Source: CAG-791 sp045117315
GTDB lineage: Bacteria > Bacillota > Clostridia > Lachnospirales > Lachnospiraceae
Direction: 5' to 3'
Assembly (NCBI GenBank): GCA_045117315.1
Contig: JBGUNJ010000134.1
Coordinates: 1 to 64,000 of the forward strand
Length of the DNA: 64,000 nucleotides
Position 1 is the first letter of the stretch. Each line of letters begins with the position of its first letter. Positions 10,301-18,571 of the stretch are shown piece by piece. The notes under the pieces were generated by a model. That model worked only from the letters and a program-made list of their open reading frames with translations. It had not been told where the DNA came from and searched no databases. A program made the position numbers and the translations under genes.

Positions 10301-10827
10301 ACAGGATCACCGGCCAGATCAGCCTGGATTCCCCGAGGATTCTCTGCCTGCAGATGCCGCGCACGCCCGGCTGGACTGCCTATGTTGACGGTGTCCGGGC
10401 GGAACTGCTGCAGGCTGACACTATGTTCAGCGCAATACTCCTTCCCAAGGGGAAACATGATCTGGAACTGCGCTATCAGACTCCGGGACTGCGCCTTGGA
10501 GCAGCTCTTTCCCTGGGAACACTTCTGGTCATCCTGATTTTCGGTGTGATCTATACTATCGTTTCCCTGATCCTCAGGCTCGGAGACAAACGGGAAGATG
10601 TGGAAGAGGATATTCCGGAGGGAAGCTACGAGATGGCAGAGGAAACAGACGAAAAGGCGGCGGCTCCGGCTTCATCAGTGAAAACAGAACCGTTCGTTCC
10701 TTCGTCCGCGGATCCCGTAAAAGACGAAAATGCGGAGGGGCAGTCTTCGACAGGAAGAACATCCGCCTCCGCTCCTTCTCCCGGGGAAACGAATGAAGCC
10801 CCGGATGAACCGGGCGAAGAACCGTGA
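7333..10827 (+). CDS. YfhO-type membrane glycosyltransferase (copy 2)
   Basis: An 1164-residue YfhO-family protein. It begins with a short basic N-terminus and a membrane segment (YIIYFLGYSILFAAAAVAVF), then an outside loop with TDGVSQHYYGLLYF, holding an acidic residue where GT-C enzymes place their catalytic Asp. Next come GYGEDLFTTLAYYVIGDPF, about a dozen membrane segments to residue 480, a soluble outside domain, and a last membrane helix near 1055-1080 followed by a charged cytoplasmic tail. Residues 680-835 are an Ala/Gly/Thr-rich low-complexity insert (repeats of AAAGTAA type) absent from ordinary YfhO proteins. The ATG follows GGAGG by 8 bases. Many blocks match copy 3 (GDPFSLPAV, NTQYYWSLS, IPQRQxALMQG), so copies 2 and 3 look like a tandem duplication; copy 1 is more distant. 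Expected role: transfer of a lipid-linked sugar to an envelope polymer. The acceptor is unknown. Confidence 0.86.
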   Translation: MRTAGEDMGAKKQSLRVRDYIIYFLGYSILFAAAAVAVFVWFWLKRKRFVWQTDGVSQHYYGLLYFSRWGKEVIRQFQETHVLRFPTYSFRMGYGEDLFTTLAYYVIGDPFSLPAVFVPEQYLMHFHDLMLMVRFWLAGITFSAYTFYMGRRSRLGVLAGALIYIFNGFTMSGMRHHYFLNPFVFFPLILIGCERYFRRKKPGLFIFMVFLSAVSNFYFFYMLVIMTVLYAVWRSVRLHGFRHFGRVILDGIAFFFYGTLGTLLASFIFLPVVLRFLQDPRTSDTKTIPLFWTESFYRNFLDCFLTNGTSALSESWTYMGFGAVAALCVLFIFAGRKKHFDLKAAFVGLTCLLMTPMAAYFMNGFSYPANRWMWAYALLVGYMTATAFPELMEAGRRQLTAAFVLMFILAAVCAAWSYTFSRASGQAFVLGLFGLGAVLLGHVRLLENKAGREGVFVRVQAFLLACVFLTIASAGYFDYSPERSAKVFEYLSRAQIETLTAKDSAAAAELIDNNLLKDKKDQVPFYRYTTYNPENNTSMLYGVSNTQYYWSLSNTSITTFLAETGQLNRMIHLYDSLDDRTALNEIAGVRYFLGNDKEGVPYGYEKKEGLSYDNYDLWPELELVDRYSCQVYENKYALPFGFTSDRWISRKDYDAMDIPQRQQALMQGILLEREPADNFTKISPAEGADAGTAAAKDGTGAGAAGTAANAAAGNPAGNGASAVGNTVTFSDRRIPVSFVFDPGKITASGLTAAADAGTAGVQPGAKAAAAQTTAGKAAAGTAAQAADTKAAAGTAAGAANPGTAAGENQGVPAEAAAGQTEQTQTAGAADNASETTMSVSGKGERISFEIQEAGTVVSMKFNGLTACETGLYLKGMQYQPPAGRKTSTKFLLPVRGFSGEQMVTDKQFGFTTPLDPWTTGQTDFLINMRYHDQAMDRIELTFPSEGTFSFDSIEVVCQPMQDFAAQAEALRKTSLANLDLHEMGSSYATDRITGQISLDSPRILCLQMPRTPGWTAYVDGVRAELLQADTMFSAILLPKGKHDLELRYQTPGLRLGAALSLGTLLVILIFGVIYTIVSLILRLGDKREDVEEDIPEGSYEMAEETDEKAAAPASSVKTEPFVPSSADPVKDENAEGQSSTGRTSASAPSPGETNEAPDEPGEEP

Positions 10828-10858
10828 TCAGCAAGACCGGACAGCGACAAGAGTTTTT

Positions 10859-13800
10859 ATGAAAAAAAACAGACTGGTGCAGCAGTACAAAATTTTTCTG
10901 CTGGCTTATACAATATTGTTTATTCTGTCAGGAGCACTGGTTTTCCGGTACTTTCCCATGGCAGGCAAGAGAATGGTCTGGAGAGGAGACGGACTTTCCC
11001 AGCACTTTACGGCGCTCTGCTATTACGCGAGGTGGGGGCGGGCTGTCCTGAAAAGCATTTTGTCGGGGCATCCTGCGTTTCCGACCTTTAACCTGCACAT
11101 GGGTTATGGCTCGGATCTTTTCACAACTCTGCAATACTATGTGATCGGAGATCCCTTCAGCCTGCCCGCCGTCCTGGTGCCGCAGAAGCACATGCTGGCT
11201 TTTCACGATGCCATGATCCCGGTCAGGATGTATCTGGCCGGTCTCTGTTTTGACAGATACTGCCGATACATGGGACACAGCAATCTGACCGGCAATCTCT
11301 GCGGGACCCTGGTCTATGTGTTCAGCAGCTTTGCCATGTTCGGCATGCGCCATCCCTATTTTCTGAATGCCATGATATGGTTTCCGCTCCTTCTTCTGGG
11401 GGCAGAGCATATTTTTCGGGGAGAACGGGGAAGACTGTTTACTGCCGCGGTTTTTCTGTCCTGTATCAGCAATTTTTATTTTTTCTACATGCTGGTAGTG
11501 ATGACCGTGATCTACGCGGTCTGGCGGGCCATGGACCTGTGTCTGTTTCCTGTGCTGGCAGCAGGGAGAAAGAGCGCTGCGGGCGCTGAAAAGCCGGACA
11601 TGGCGGAAACCGCGGCAACCGCGGAAACTCCGGCAGTCACGGAAAACGCGAAAGACTCGGGCAGCAATGCGGCAGGATCGGAAGCCGCGGAAACCGCGCT
11701 TGTTTTGAACATCAATGAGGAACTGCCGGAACATGCCGGCGTCGGCAAGGCCCTGGCGGAAATGGGACGCTTTGCCCTTAAGTTCGCCGCGAGGGCGATT
11801 CTGGGAGTCGCCATGGGAGCAGGTTTTCTGCTGCCCATCCTCCTGCGGTTTACTCAGGATCCGAGAGCTTCGGAGCAGACGGCCGGGGGAACTCTCTATG
11901 CGCTTTCTTTTTATAAGAGCCTTCCCGAAGCATTTATTGCTTTCGGGACGGACGTGACCCTGGATAACTGGACCTGTATGGGATTCGGGGCGGTCGGACT
12001 GATCAGCGTACTCCTGCTGTTTTTGAACGCGGAGGAAACTGCCGCGGCAGGCAGACCCGAAGGGGAAAAAGACGCATCCGAAAGACAAAAAACATTCAGC
12101 ATCCCTTCTGTGGATCAGACCAAGGCCGGAAGGAAAGCAAAAAGGCATACGGATTTGAAGACTGCCTTCGCCGGCATGCTTTTGCTGGCGGGCCTGCCTT
12201 TTGCCGGCATGGCTCTGAACGGGTTTTCGTATCCGGCAAACAGGTGGATCTGGGCATTCGCCGCGCTGGCAGGCTATATCACTGCGGTCATGATTCCCTG
12301 GCTTGCGGTGATCTCCTTCAAAAAGGGAGTTATTCTGGCGGCAGGCCTTATCATATACGGGGCGGTCCTGCTGATTGCGGGAGCAGCCGACAGTACTTTG
12401 GCGGAAATAGTCCTTGGAATTCTGACCGTCCTTGTGGTCATGGGCCTGGGGGCGCTGGAAAAAAGAGACGGGCTGACAGTCAGAGAATCCGGCCGGGATC
12501 CGGAAAAAAGAGACGGGCTGACAGTCAGAGGATCCGGCCGGGATCCGGAAAAAAGATACAGTCTGTCCTGTCTGCTGAGCAGCTGTGTCCTGATCGGAGC
12601 GATTCTCCTGACGGAGCTGATCCACGGATACGTCGAGTTTGTTCCGGGAAGAATGAAGAGCAGTATGGAGGAATATCATTCGGAGCGGTATATCGAAGCG
12701 ATGAAAGCTTCCGATGCCGCCGGGATCCGGACCCTGATTGGAAACGACTCTTTTTATCGTTATTCGGGCAGAAATCTTGCCAACAATTTTTCCATCCTGC
12801 ATGATGTCTCCAACACACAGTATTACTGGAGCCTCTCTGACAGCGGAATCGAGCAGTTTTTCACAGAGACAGGACAGGGAAACGGCATGGTCCATCTCTA
12901 TGACAACCTGGATAACCGCACCTTCCCGGATGAGATCGCGGGAGTCCGTTATTATATTCGCAGTGACGGATCCCTGCTTCCTTTCGGCTATATTAAGCGC
13001 GAAGGTCTTCATTACGATAACCGGAAACTCTTTGCGGAAAAAGAAGGAGACCCTCTGCCTGTTTTCACTTTTTCTGTCTATGAAAACCAGTACGCGCTGC
13101 CTCTGGGATTTACGACCCGGAACTATATTTCCAGGGAAACCTATGATAGTTTGTCCATTCCTCAGCGCCAGGAGGCTCTGATGCAGGGAGTCGTGCTGGA
13201 TACAGACGAGACGGACCAGACGGGCCGGACGGGTCAGACAGAGCAGGCCCTTCAGGAGATGGGCCTGTGTAAACTCGGTTCAGGGACTTCGGATAATCCG
13301 GGGGCTTCAGGGCAGATTATCTTTACATCGGAAGAAATCCCTTTTGCCTGTCATGCGGAGAAGGGGATCGAGGTCCATCCCGGAGAAGACGGGGAACTGC
13401 AGATTATCGTCAATGATCAGGAGGCTGACCTGATTCTGGAGACTGAAGATACTTCGCGCAGAGAAGTCAGCGTCCTTTTTACAGGAGTCAGCTATGAGGC
13501 GCCTGCAGGCGGAGAAGAGAGCTTTGATGCCGGTGAAGCCGCAGAATCCTATCCCATTACGGAACCCGTGGAGATTCAGGTGAAGGCTAAGAGAAATGGG
13601 CACACGGTCTCGACCAAAAAGGTGGAATACACACTGGAGGACAATCCATGGAAGACCGGAAGGTCGGATTTTCTGAGCTGCTGCGGGTACGCTGAGGAGT
13701 CCCTGTCGGAACTGAAGCTTACTTTTTCCAGAAGAGGGACCTATACATTTAAAGAACTGAAAGTGATCGGACAGCCGATGGAGAATTATCCCATACAGGC

Positions 13801-14167
13801 GGAGGAATTCCGCCGGTATGTCCTGGAAGATGTGGATTTCCATGAACTGCCGGGGAGCGGGGCGACGGACAGGATCACAGGCAGCGTCAACCTGCCGGAG
13901 AGCAGGATCCTGTGTGTCCAGATTCCCCGCTGCAGGGGACTGCGCGCATTTGTGGACGGAGAGGAGCGCCCTCTTTTGAAGGCGGATACGATGTTCTCGG
14001 CCCTTGTTCTGGAGCCGGGCATGCATGAGATCGAGATTCGCTATTCCACACCGGGGCTGGTTCCGGGAGCAGTGATTTCGGCGGTCGGGATTCTGCTGTT
14101 TCTGACCGGGACGGCTGTGGCAGCGGGAAGAAAGTGTAAGAAGGATCCCCCCGTCCGCCGTGGCTGA
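10859..14167 (+). CDS. YfhO-type membrane glycosyltransferase (copy 3)
   Basis: A protein of about 1102 residues, close paralogue of copy 2 (GDGLSQHFTALCYYARWG and GYGSDLFTTLQYYVIGDPF align with it). The start is uncertain. The reading frame opens at 10730, inside the previous gene; ATG 10859 (MKKNRLVQQYKIFLL) aligns with the copy 2 N-terminus and avoids overlap, but its ribosome site (AAGAG) is weak. ATG 10793 or 10805 would overlap the previous stop at 10827 and imply translational coupling. Distinct features: an Ala/Glu/Thr-rich insert of about 60 residues in an early loop, and two perfect-frame 45-bp repeats at 12458-12547 encoding KRDGLTVRxSGRDPE. A large outside domain and a C-terminal membrane helix follow the multi-pass region. 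It lies upstream of the second GT2 gene. Confidence 0.84.
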   Translation: MKKNRLVQQYKIFLLAYTILFILSGALVFRYFPMAGKRMVWRGDGLSQHFTALCYYARWGRAVLKSILSGHPAFPTFNLHMGYGSDLFTTLQYYVIGDPFSLPAVLVPQKHMLAFHDAMIPVRMYLAGLCFDRYCRYMGHSNLTGNLCGTLVYVFSSFAMFGMRHPYFLNAMIWFPLLLLGAEHIFRGERGRLFTAAVFLSCISNFYFFYMLVVMTVIYAVWRAMDLCLFPVLAAGRKSAAGAEKPDMAETAATAETPAVTENAKDSGSNAAGSEAAETALVLNINEELPEHAGVGKALAEMGRFALKFAARAILGVAMGAGFLLPILLRFTQDPRASEQTAGGTLYALSFYKSLPEAFIAFGTDVTLDNWTCMGFGAVGLISVLLLFLNAEETAAAGRPEGEKDASERQKTFSIPSVDQTKAGRKAKRHTDLKTAFAGMLLLAGLPFAGMALNGFSYPANRWIWAFAALAGYITAVMIPWLAVISFKKGVILAAGLIIYGAVLLIAGAADSTLAEIVLGILTVLVVMGLGALEKRDGLTVRESGRDPEKRDGLTVRGSGRDPEKRYSLSCLLSSCVLIGAILLTELIHGYVEFVPGRMKSSMEEYHSERYIEAMKASDAAGIRTLIGNDSFYRYSGRNLANNFSILHDVSNTQYYWSLSDSGIEQFFTETGQGNGMVHLYDNLDNRTFPDEIAGVRYYIRSDGSLLPFGYIKREGLHYDNRKLFAEKEGDPLPVFTFSVYENQYALPLGFTTRNYISRETYDSLSIPQRQEALMQGVVLDTDETDQTGRTGQTEQALQEMGLCKLGSGTSDNPGASGQIIFTSEEIPFACHAEKGIEVHPGEDGELQIIVNDQEADLILETEDTSRREVSVLFTGVSYEAPAGGEESFDAGEAAESYPITEPVEIQVKAKRNGHTVSTKKVEYTLEDNPWKTGRSDFLSCCGYAEESLSELKLTFSRRGTYTFKELKVIGQPMENYPIQAEEFRRYVLEDVDFHELPGSGATDRITGSVNLPESRILCVQIPRCRGLRAFVDGEERPLLKADTMFSALVLEPGMHEIEIRYSTPGLVPGAVISAVGILLFLTGTAVAAGRKCKKDPPVRRG
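12458..12547 (+). repeat. in-frame 45-bp tandem duplication inside yfhO copy 3
   Basis: Units 12458-12502 and 12503-12547 differ by about one base. Each encodes 15 residues, beginning EKRDGLTVR in frame; a third partial copy begins at 12548. The near identity indicates a recent event. Confidence 0.92.
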
Positions 14168-14225
14168 AAACGGGAATTGAAAAGAAGGGATTCAGCAACA
14201 GTATTAAAATGATCGGGAGAGAAAA

Positions 14226-15179
14226 ATGAGCGATTTAATCAGCATTATCGTGCCTTGCTTCAATGAAGAGGAATCGCTGAGGCTGTTTCATGAGGCAGTC
14301 AAAAAAACTGAAGAGAGCATGCCGGACTGCAGATTCGAGATTCTTCTCGTCAATGACGGATCCAAAGACAGGACGCTGGAAGTCATGCGCGAACTGGCCG
14401 CTGAGGACCCCGCAGTCAAATATTTCAGTTTTTCGAGAAATTTCGGAAAAGAGGCAGCCATGTACGCGGGATTCTGTCACGTGCAGGGAGACTACGCTGC
14501 CGTCATGGATGCCGACCTGCAGGATCCGCCGGACCTTCTGCCGGAGATGTACAGGCTCATCAAGAGCGGGGAATATGACAGCGTTGCGGCAAGGAGAGTG
14601 AGCCGGGAAGGAGAACCCCCGATCCGCAGCTGGTTTGCCCGCAGATTCTACAGCCTGATCAACCGGATCTCAGAGGCGGACATCGTTGACGGCGCCAGGG
14701 ATTTCCGGCTGATGAAGCGTGAGATGGTGGACGCGATCCTGGCCATGAGCGAGTCAAAGCGTTTTTCCAAGGGTATATTCGGCTGGATCGGTTTCAGAAC
14801 ATATTGGATGCCTTATAAAAATGTGGAGAGGGTTGCAGGAGAGACCAAGTGGAATTTCTGGAGCCTGTTCAGCTATGCGATTGACGGAATCGTCAATTTT
14901 TCACATGTGCCTCTGGACATCGCCTCCTGGTTCGGAATCCTGATGACCGTGATCTCGTTCCTGGCAATCCTGTTTATCATACTGCGCAGGATTCTGTTCG
15001 GGGATCCGGTCGCCGGCTGGGCTTCTACGGCCTGTATCATCACATTTATCGGAGGAATCCAGCTGCTGTGCCTGGGTATCATCGGCAAGTATCTGGCGAC
15101 GGTCTATCTGGAGGTCAAAAACAGACCTCATTATATCATCAGCGAGAGCAACAGTGAGGATGTGAAGAGAATCAAATGA
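14226..15179 (+). CDS. GT2 polyprenyl-phosphate glycosyltransferase (GtrB/CsbB type, copy 2)
   Basis: A 317-residue GT2 enzyme. Motifs parallel the first copy: SIIVPCFNEEESL, LVNDGSKDRT, FSRNFGKEAAMYAGF, DADLQDPPDLLPEM, ARDFRLMKREMVDA, then two C-terminal membrane helices (about 227-255 and 265-290). These enzymes load undecaprenyl phosphate with one sugar inside the cell. Start ATG follows GGGAGAG. It follows yfhO copy 3 by 58 bases and precedes the histidine kinase gene by 33 bases, so one transcript could run from yfhO copy 2 to rsuA. No second GtrA is present beside it. Confidence 0.93.
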   Translation: MSDLISIIVPCFNEEESLRLFHEAVKKTEESMPDCRFEILLVNDGSKDRTLEVMRELAAEDPAVKYFSFSRNFGKEAAMYAGFCHVQGDYAAVMDADLQDPPDLLPEMYRLIKSGEYDSVAARRVSREGEPPIRSWFARRFYSLINRISEADIVDGARDFRLMKREMVDAILAMSESKRFSKGIFGWIGFRTYWMPYKNVERVAGETKWNFWSLFSYAIDGIVNFSHVPLDIASWFGILMTVISFLAILFIILRRILFGDPVAGWASTACIITFIGGIQLLCLGIIGKYLATVYLEVKNRPHYIISESNSEDVKRIK

Positions 15180-15212
15180 CCGCCGGCTGTTCCCGCAACG
15201 GAGTAAGAGGAC

Positions 15213-16751
15213 ATGACATTTAGAAAAAGACTACTGGTTGCCTTTTCCACAGTCATTGTAGTGCCCCTGCTGCTGTTTACGATTGCCTTTATCGCCCTGG
15301 GCAACTATCTGATCGGCGAAAAAGGCGAACTGCAGGGATATACATCAATTGTCGGCGGCTACGATGAATACGATACGGAAGTGGATGAAATTTACAGGAA
15401 GGCGGTGGACAACGCGGACAGACTGCAGGATATAGAGGTTCTGGAAAGCCTGTCTGGTCAGATCCGCGGCAGGAATATCTACCTGGCGGTGCGAAGGAAT
15501 TCGGAAATTTATTATGCCAGCAATGAAGGGATGGCATCTGCGGACTTTGACAAACTGCCGGCTTTTGACGAAAAAAAAGCGGGCGAGACAGGGGGGACCT
15601 CATTTATCCGCAACAGTCCGCTCAGCCTGATGGTGCGCCAGATTGATTTTTACTTCCCGGACGGGGCGGAAGGCAGCTTCTTCCTGGTCACAAGGATCAT
15701 GGGTCTGATCTCCGGAAGGTTTATGAGCGGTCTCTTTGTTTCAATGCTGACGATCCTGGTTTTTACCGCGTTTCTGCTCACCAGGTGGCTGGAGAGAAGT
15801 ATTTTCACACCGATCAGCGCGATCAATATCGCCATGAACAATATCCGCGACGGCAATTTCACCTATACGCTTTCGACCGGTGAAGAGGGAGAGATCGGTG
15901 ACCTCTACCGCAACTATGAGGACATGCGCCTGCGGCTCAAGGAATCCGCCGATGAGAAGCTGGAACACGAGCGCCAGAACCGTGAGCTGATCAGCAATAT
16001 CTCCCATGACCTGAAGACACCCATCACTTCGATCAAGGGCTATGTGGAGGGGCTGATCGACGGAGTGGCCAACACGCCCGAAAAGCAGGCAAGGTACATC
16101 CGGACGATTTACAACAAGGCCAATGACATGGACCATCTGATCGATGAGCTGACCCTGTATTCGAGGTTTGAGAGCGACCGGATCCCTTACAATTTCCACA
16201 GACTCAACGTGAGCGACTATTTCGGCGACTGCGTGGAAGAAATCGGCATGGACATGGATTCCAGAGGGATCGAGCTCAACTACACGAATCTGGTCTCTCC
16301 CCAGACCAGGATCATTGCGGATCCCGAGCAGATGAAGCGCGTGATTAACAATATTGTGGGCAATAGTGTAAAATATATGGATAAGGAGAAGGGCCGCATC
16401 AGCATCAGGATACTCGATGAGCATGACAGTATCCGGATCGAGATCGAGGACAACGGAAAAGGAATCGCGGCCCGGGATCTCCCCAATATATTTGACAGGT
16501 TCTACCGGACGGATTCCTCCCGGAATTCTTCCCAGGGAGGAAGCGGGATCGGACTTTCCATCGTGCGGAAGATCGTGGAGGACCACGGAGGCTATATCTG
16601 GGCTACCAGCCGCGAGGGAGAGGGGACCTGCATGCATATGGTCATCCGCAAATATCTGGAGCAGGAGACGGATTCAGTGGACTCCATGAGTTCTGTGAAT
16701 CCCGCGGATCCTGTGGATGACGATGATTTTATGGATGAAGAAATAATCTGA
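15213..16751 (+). CDS. two-component sensor histidine kinase
   Basis: A 512-residue membrane kinase. Order: membrane helix at 7-32; an outside sensing region of about 130 residues; a second helix at 168-190; a HAMP linker (about 191-245); a HisKA domain with phospho-acceptor His265 in SNISHDLKTPITSIKGY; and a HATPase domain with N box (IVGNSVKY), G1 (DNGKGI), F box (FDRFYRTD) and G2 (GGSGIGLSIV). The acidic, Asp-rich C-terminus is not conserved. The ATG follows AGTAAGAGGAC. The cognate regulator starts 53 bases downstream; kinase before regulator is the less common order. Close linkage to the glycosylation locus suggests it may sense envelope state or control these genes, but nothing in the sequence proves that. 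Confidence 0.93.
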   Translation: MTFRKRLLVAFSTVIVVPLLLFTIAFIALGNYLIGEKGELQGYTSIVGGYDEYDTEVDEIYRKAVDNADRLQDIEVLESLSGQIRGRNIYLAVRRNSEIYYASNEGMASADFDKLPAFDEKKAGETGGTSFIRNSPLSLMVRQIDFYFPDGAEGSFFLVTRIMGLISGRFMSGLFVSMLTILVFTAFLLTRWLERSIFTPISAINIAMNNIRDGNFTYTLSTGEEGEIGDLYRNYEDMRLRLKESADEKLEHERQNRELISNISHDLKTPITSIKGYVEGLIDGVANTPEKQARYIRTIYNKANDMDHLIDELTLYSRFESDRIPYNFHRLNVSDYFGDCVEEIGMDMDSRGIELNYTNLVSPQTRIIADPEQMKRVINNIVGNSVKYMDKEKGRISIRILDEHDSIRIEIEDNGKGIAARDLPNIFDRFYRTDSSRNSSQGGSGIGLSIVRKIVEDHGGYIWATSREGEGTCMHMVIRKYLEQETDSVDSMSSVNPADPVDDDDFMDEEII

Positions 16752-16804
16752 GGGAAAAACAAAAGACGGCAGGCGGCAGGCGCAGGCGGTCATGGAGGTA
16801 AAAC

Positions 16805-17494
16805 ATGAGCAAAATACTGATCATTGAAGATGAAGAAGCAATCGCGGATCTGGAAAAGGATTATCTGGAACTGAGCGGTTTTGAAGTGGAGATCGAGACA
16901 CGCGGAGACCTCGGCCTCAATGCTGCGCTGCAGAAGGATTTTGACCTGATCGTGCTGGATCTGATGCTGCCCGGGGTCGATGGATTTGACGTGTGCCGCA
17001 AGGTCCGCGAGAAAAAGGATGTTCCGATTCTGATGGTCTCGGCCAAAAAAGATGATATTGATAAGATCCGCGGCCTGGGCCTGGGCGCGGACGACTATAT
17101 GACCAAGCCCTTCAGCCCCTCTGAGCTGGTTGCCAGGGTCAAGGCCCACATGGCCCGCTATCAGAGGCTGGTCGGAGCAGGCCAGAAGACCAACGACGTG
17201 GTCGAGATCCGCGGCCTCAAGATCGACAAGACGGCCCGCCGTGTATTTGTGGACGGGACGGAGAAGAACTTCACCACCAAGGAATTTGACCTGCTCACCT
17301 TCCTGGCGGAGAACCCCAACCACGTCTTCAGCAAGGACGAACTCTTCCGCAGAATCTGGAATATGGACAGTGTCGGCGATATTGCGACCGTGACGGTCCA
17401 CATCAAAAAGATCCGCGAAAAAATTGAATTCGACACGTCCCATCCCCAGTACATCGAGACAATCTGGGGTGTGGGATACAGGTTCCGCGCATGA
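16805..17494 (+). CDS. OmpR-family response regulator
   Basis: A 229-residue DNA-binding regulator. The receiver domain (1-115) has the acidic pair in IIEDEE, phospho-acceptor Asp52 in VLDLMLPGVDG, Ser79 in MVSAKK and Lys101 in YMTKPFSPSEL. The C-terminal winged helix (about 130-228) has TTKEFDLLTFLAENP, VFSKDELFRRIW and a final GVGYRFRA, all typical of OmpR/PhoB proteins. The ATG follows GGAGG with good spacing. It is paired with the kinase just upstream and overlaps the pseudouridine synthase start by 4 bases (ATGA), so the two are translationally coupled. Confidence 0.95.
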   Translation: MSKILIIEDEEAIADLEKDYLELSGFEVEIETRGDLGLNAALQKDFDLIVLDLMLPGVDGFDVCRKVREKKDVPILMVSAKKDDIDKIRGLGLGADDYMTKPFSPSELVARVKAHMARYQRLVGAGQKTNDVVEIRGLKIDKTARRVFVDGTEKNFTTKEFDLLTFLAENPNHVFSKDELFRRIWNMDSVGDIATVTVHIKKIREKIEFDTSHPQYIETIWGVGYRFRA

Positions 17495-18543
17495 AAAAAC
17501 GTTCGGAAAAGCACTCGGGAAATATTCCGGATAAAATTTCGGAAAATACTTCGGACAAACCTTCGAAAAATGCTTCGGACAACCTTTCGGAAAATGCTTC
17601 GAATAAACCTTCGGAAAAAAAGGCGGAGGAAAGCCGGACCGGTCTGCCGGGCGGGGCTGGGCTTCAGCGCCTTGATAAGCTGCTGGGACAGGAGGGTCTG
17701 GGCACCCGCAGTGAGCTCAAAAAGGCTATCCGCAGCGGCAGGGTTTCTGTGAACGGCTCTGTGGAGAAAGACCCCGGAAGGCAGGTCTCACCGAAGGACG
17801 AGGTCTGTTTTGACGGCAAAAGGATCAGGCTGGACCGGTATGTCTATTACATGCTCAATAAACCCGCAGGAGTGATCACGGCGACAGAGGACGGTCAGAC
17901 GAAGACGGTCCTGGATCTTCTGAGGGAGCCCGTCCCGATTTCCAAAGCGGAAGACACCGCGGAGGAGGCGGGAAAGACCCTTACGGAAGACATCGCGGAC
18001 GCCGGATCCCCTGCGCTGCCGCCAAAGGCTGCGCCAGGCAGGGAGCCTGTCATGCGGAAGGGGCTCTTCCCTGTCGGCAGGCTGGACAAGGACACAGAGG
18101 GCCTTTTGCTGATCACAGATGACGGACAGGCGGCCCACAGACTCCTGTCCCCTGCAAAGCACGTCGACAAAACATATTACGCGGTAGTCACCGGCACAGT
18201 GACGGAGGAAGATATCCGTCTCTTCGCGGAAGGACTCCGGGTGGATGCCGGGTTCACGGCAATGCCCGCAGTCCTTCAAATCATGGAAAAAGGATCCCGC
18301 GGCAAAGCACCTGAGGCGCTCTCTTTACCGGAAACTGAAGACGGCAGGCAATATACACAGGTGTATGTGACAATACGGGAAGGCAAATTCCATCAGATCA
18401 AGCGTATGTTCGCGGCGGTGGGAAAAGAAGTCCTGTATCTGAAAAGGCTCTCCATGGGAACACTGGAGCTGGACTCCTCTCTGGAGCCGGGACAGTTCCG
18501 TGAACTGACGAAAGAAGAGACTGCAGCCCTGAAGGAATACTGA
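17491..18543 (+). CDS. RsuA/RluB-family rRNA pseudouridine synthase
   Basis: A 350-residue enzyme that isomerises a uridine in ribosomal RNA (family members act on 16S U516 or 23S positions). Residues 1-50 are a Ser/Asn/Lys-rich tail made by a roughly 24-bp tandem repeat (17527-17620, CTTCGGACAAACCTTCGAAAAATG type). An S4 RNA-binding domain follows (LQRLDKLLGQEGLGTRSEL to about 110). The catalytic domain starts at YYMLNKPAGVITAT and has the active-site motif GRLDKDTEGLLLITDDG with catalytic Asp, then YYAVVTG and KFHQIKRMFAAVGKEV. An Ala/Glu-rich insert of about 35 residues separates the strand LDLL from the active-site motif. The start ATG overlaps the regulator stop. The tail and insert are extra compared with the 235-250 residue family norm. 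Confidence 0.92.
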   Translation: MKKRSEKHSGNIPDKISENTSDKPSKNASDNLSENASNKPSEKKAEESRTGLPGGAGLQRLDKLLGQEGLGTRSELKKAIRSGRVSVNGSVEKDPGRQVSPKDEVCFDGKRIRLDRYVYYMLNKPAGVITATEDGQTKTVLDLLREPVPISKAEDTAEEAGKTLTEDIADAGSPALPPKAAPGREPVMRKGLFPVGRLDKDTEGLLLITDDGQAAHRLLSPAKHVDKTYYAVVTGTVTEEDIRLFAEGLRVDAGFTAMPAVLQIMEKGSRGKAPEALSLPETEDGRQYTQVYVTIREGKFHQIKRMFAAVGKEVLYLKRLSMGTLELDSSLEPGQFRELTKEETAALKEY

Positions 18544-18571
18544 TTGATTCCTTAATCGGAGGAAAACCTTA

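Noticed and set aside
10928..13012. A 694-codon open frame on the minus strand
   Set aside because: It lies fully inside yfhO copy 3, has no ribosome site, and its product has Arg/Gln/His-rich composition typical of antisense reading.
836..15179. Horizontal transfer of the glycosylation locus
   Set aside because: No integrase, att-like repeats beside the tRNA cluster or clear base-composition change is visible; a tRNA cluster next to the locus is not enough.
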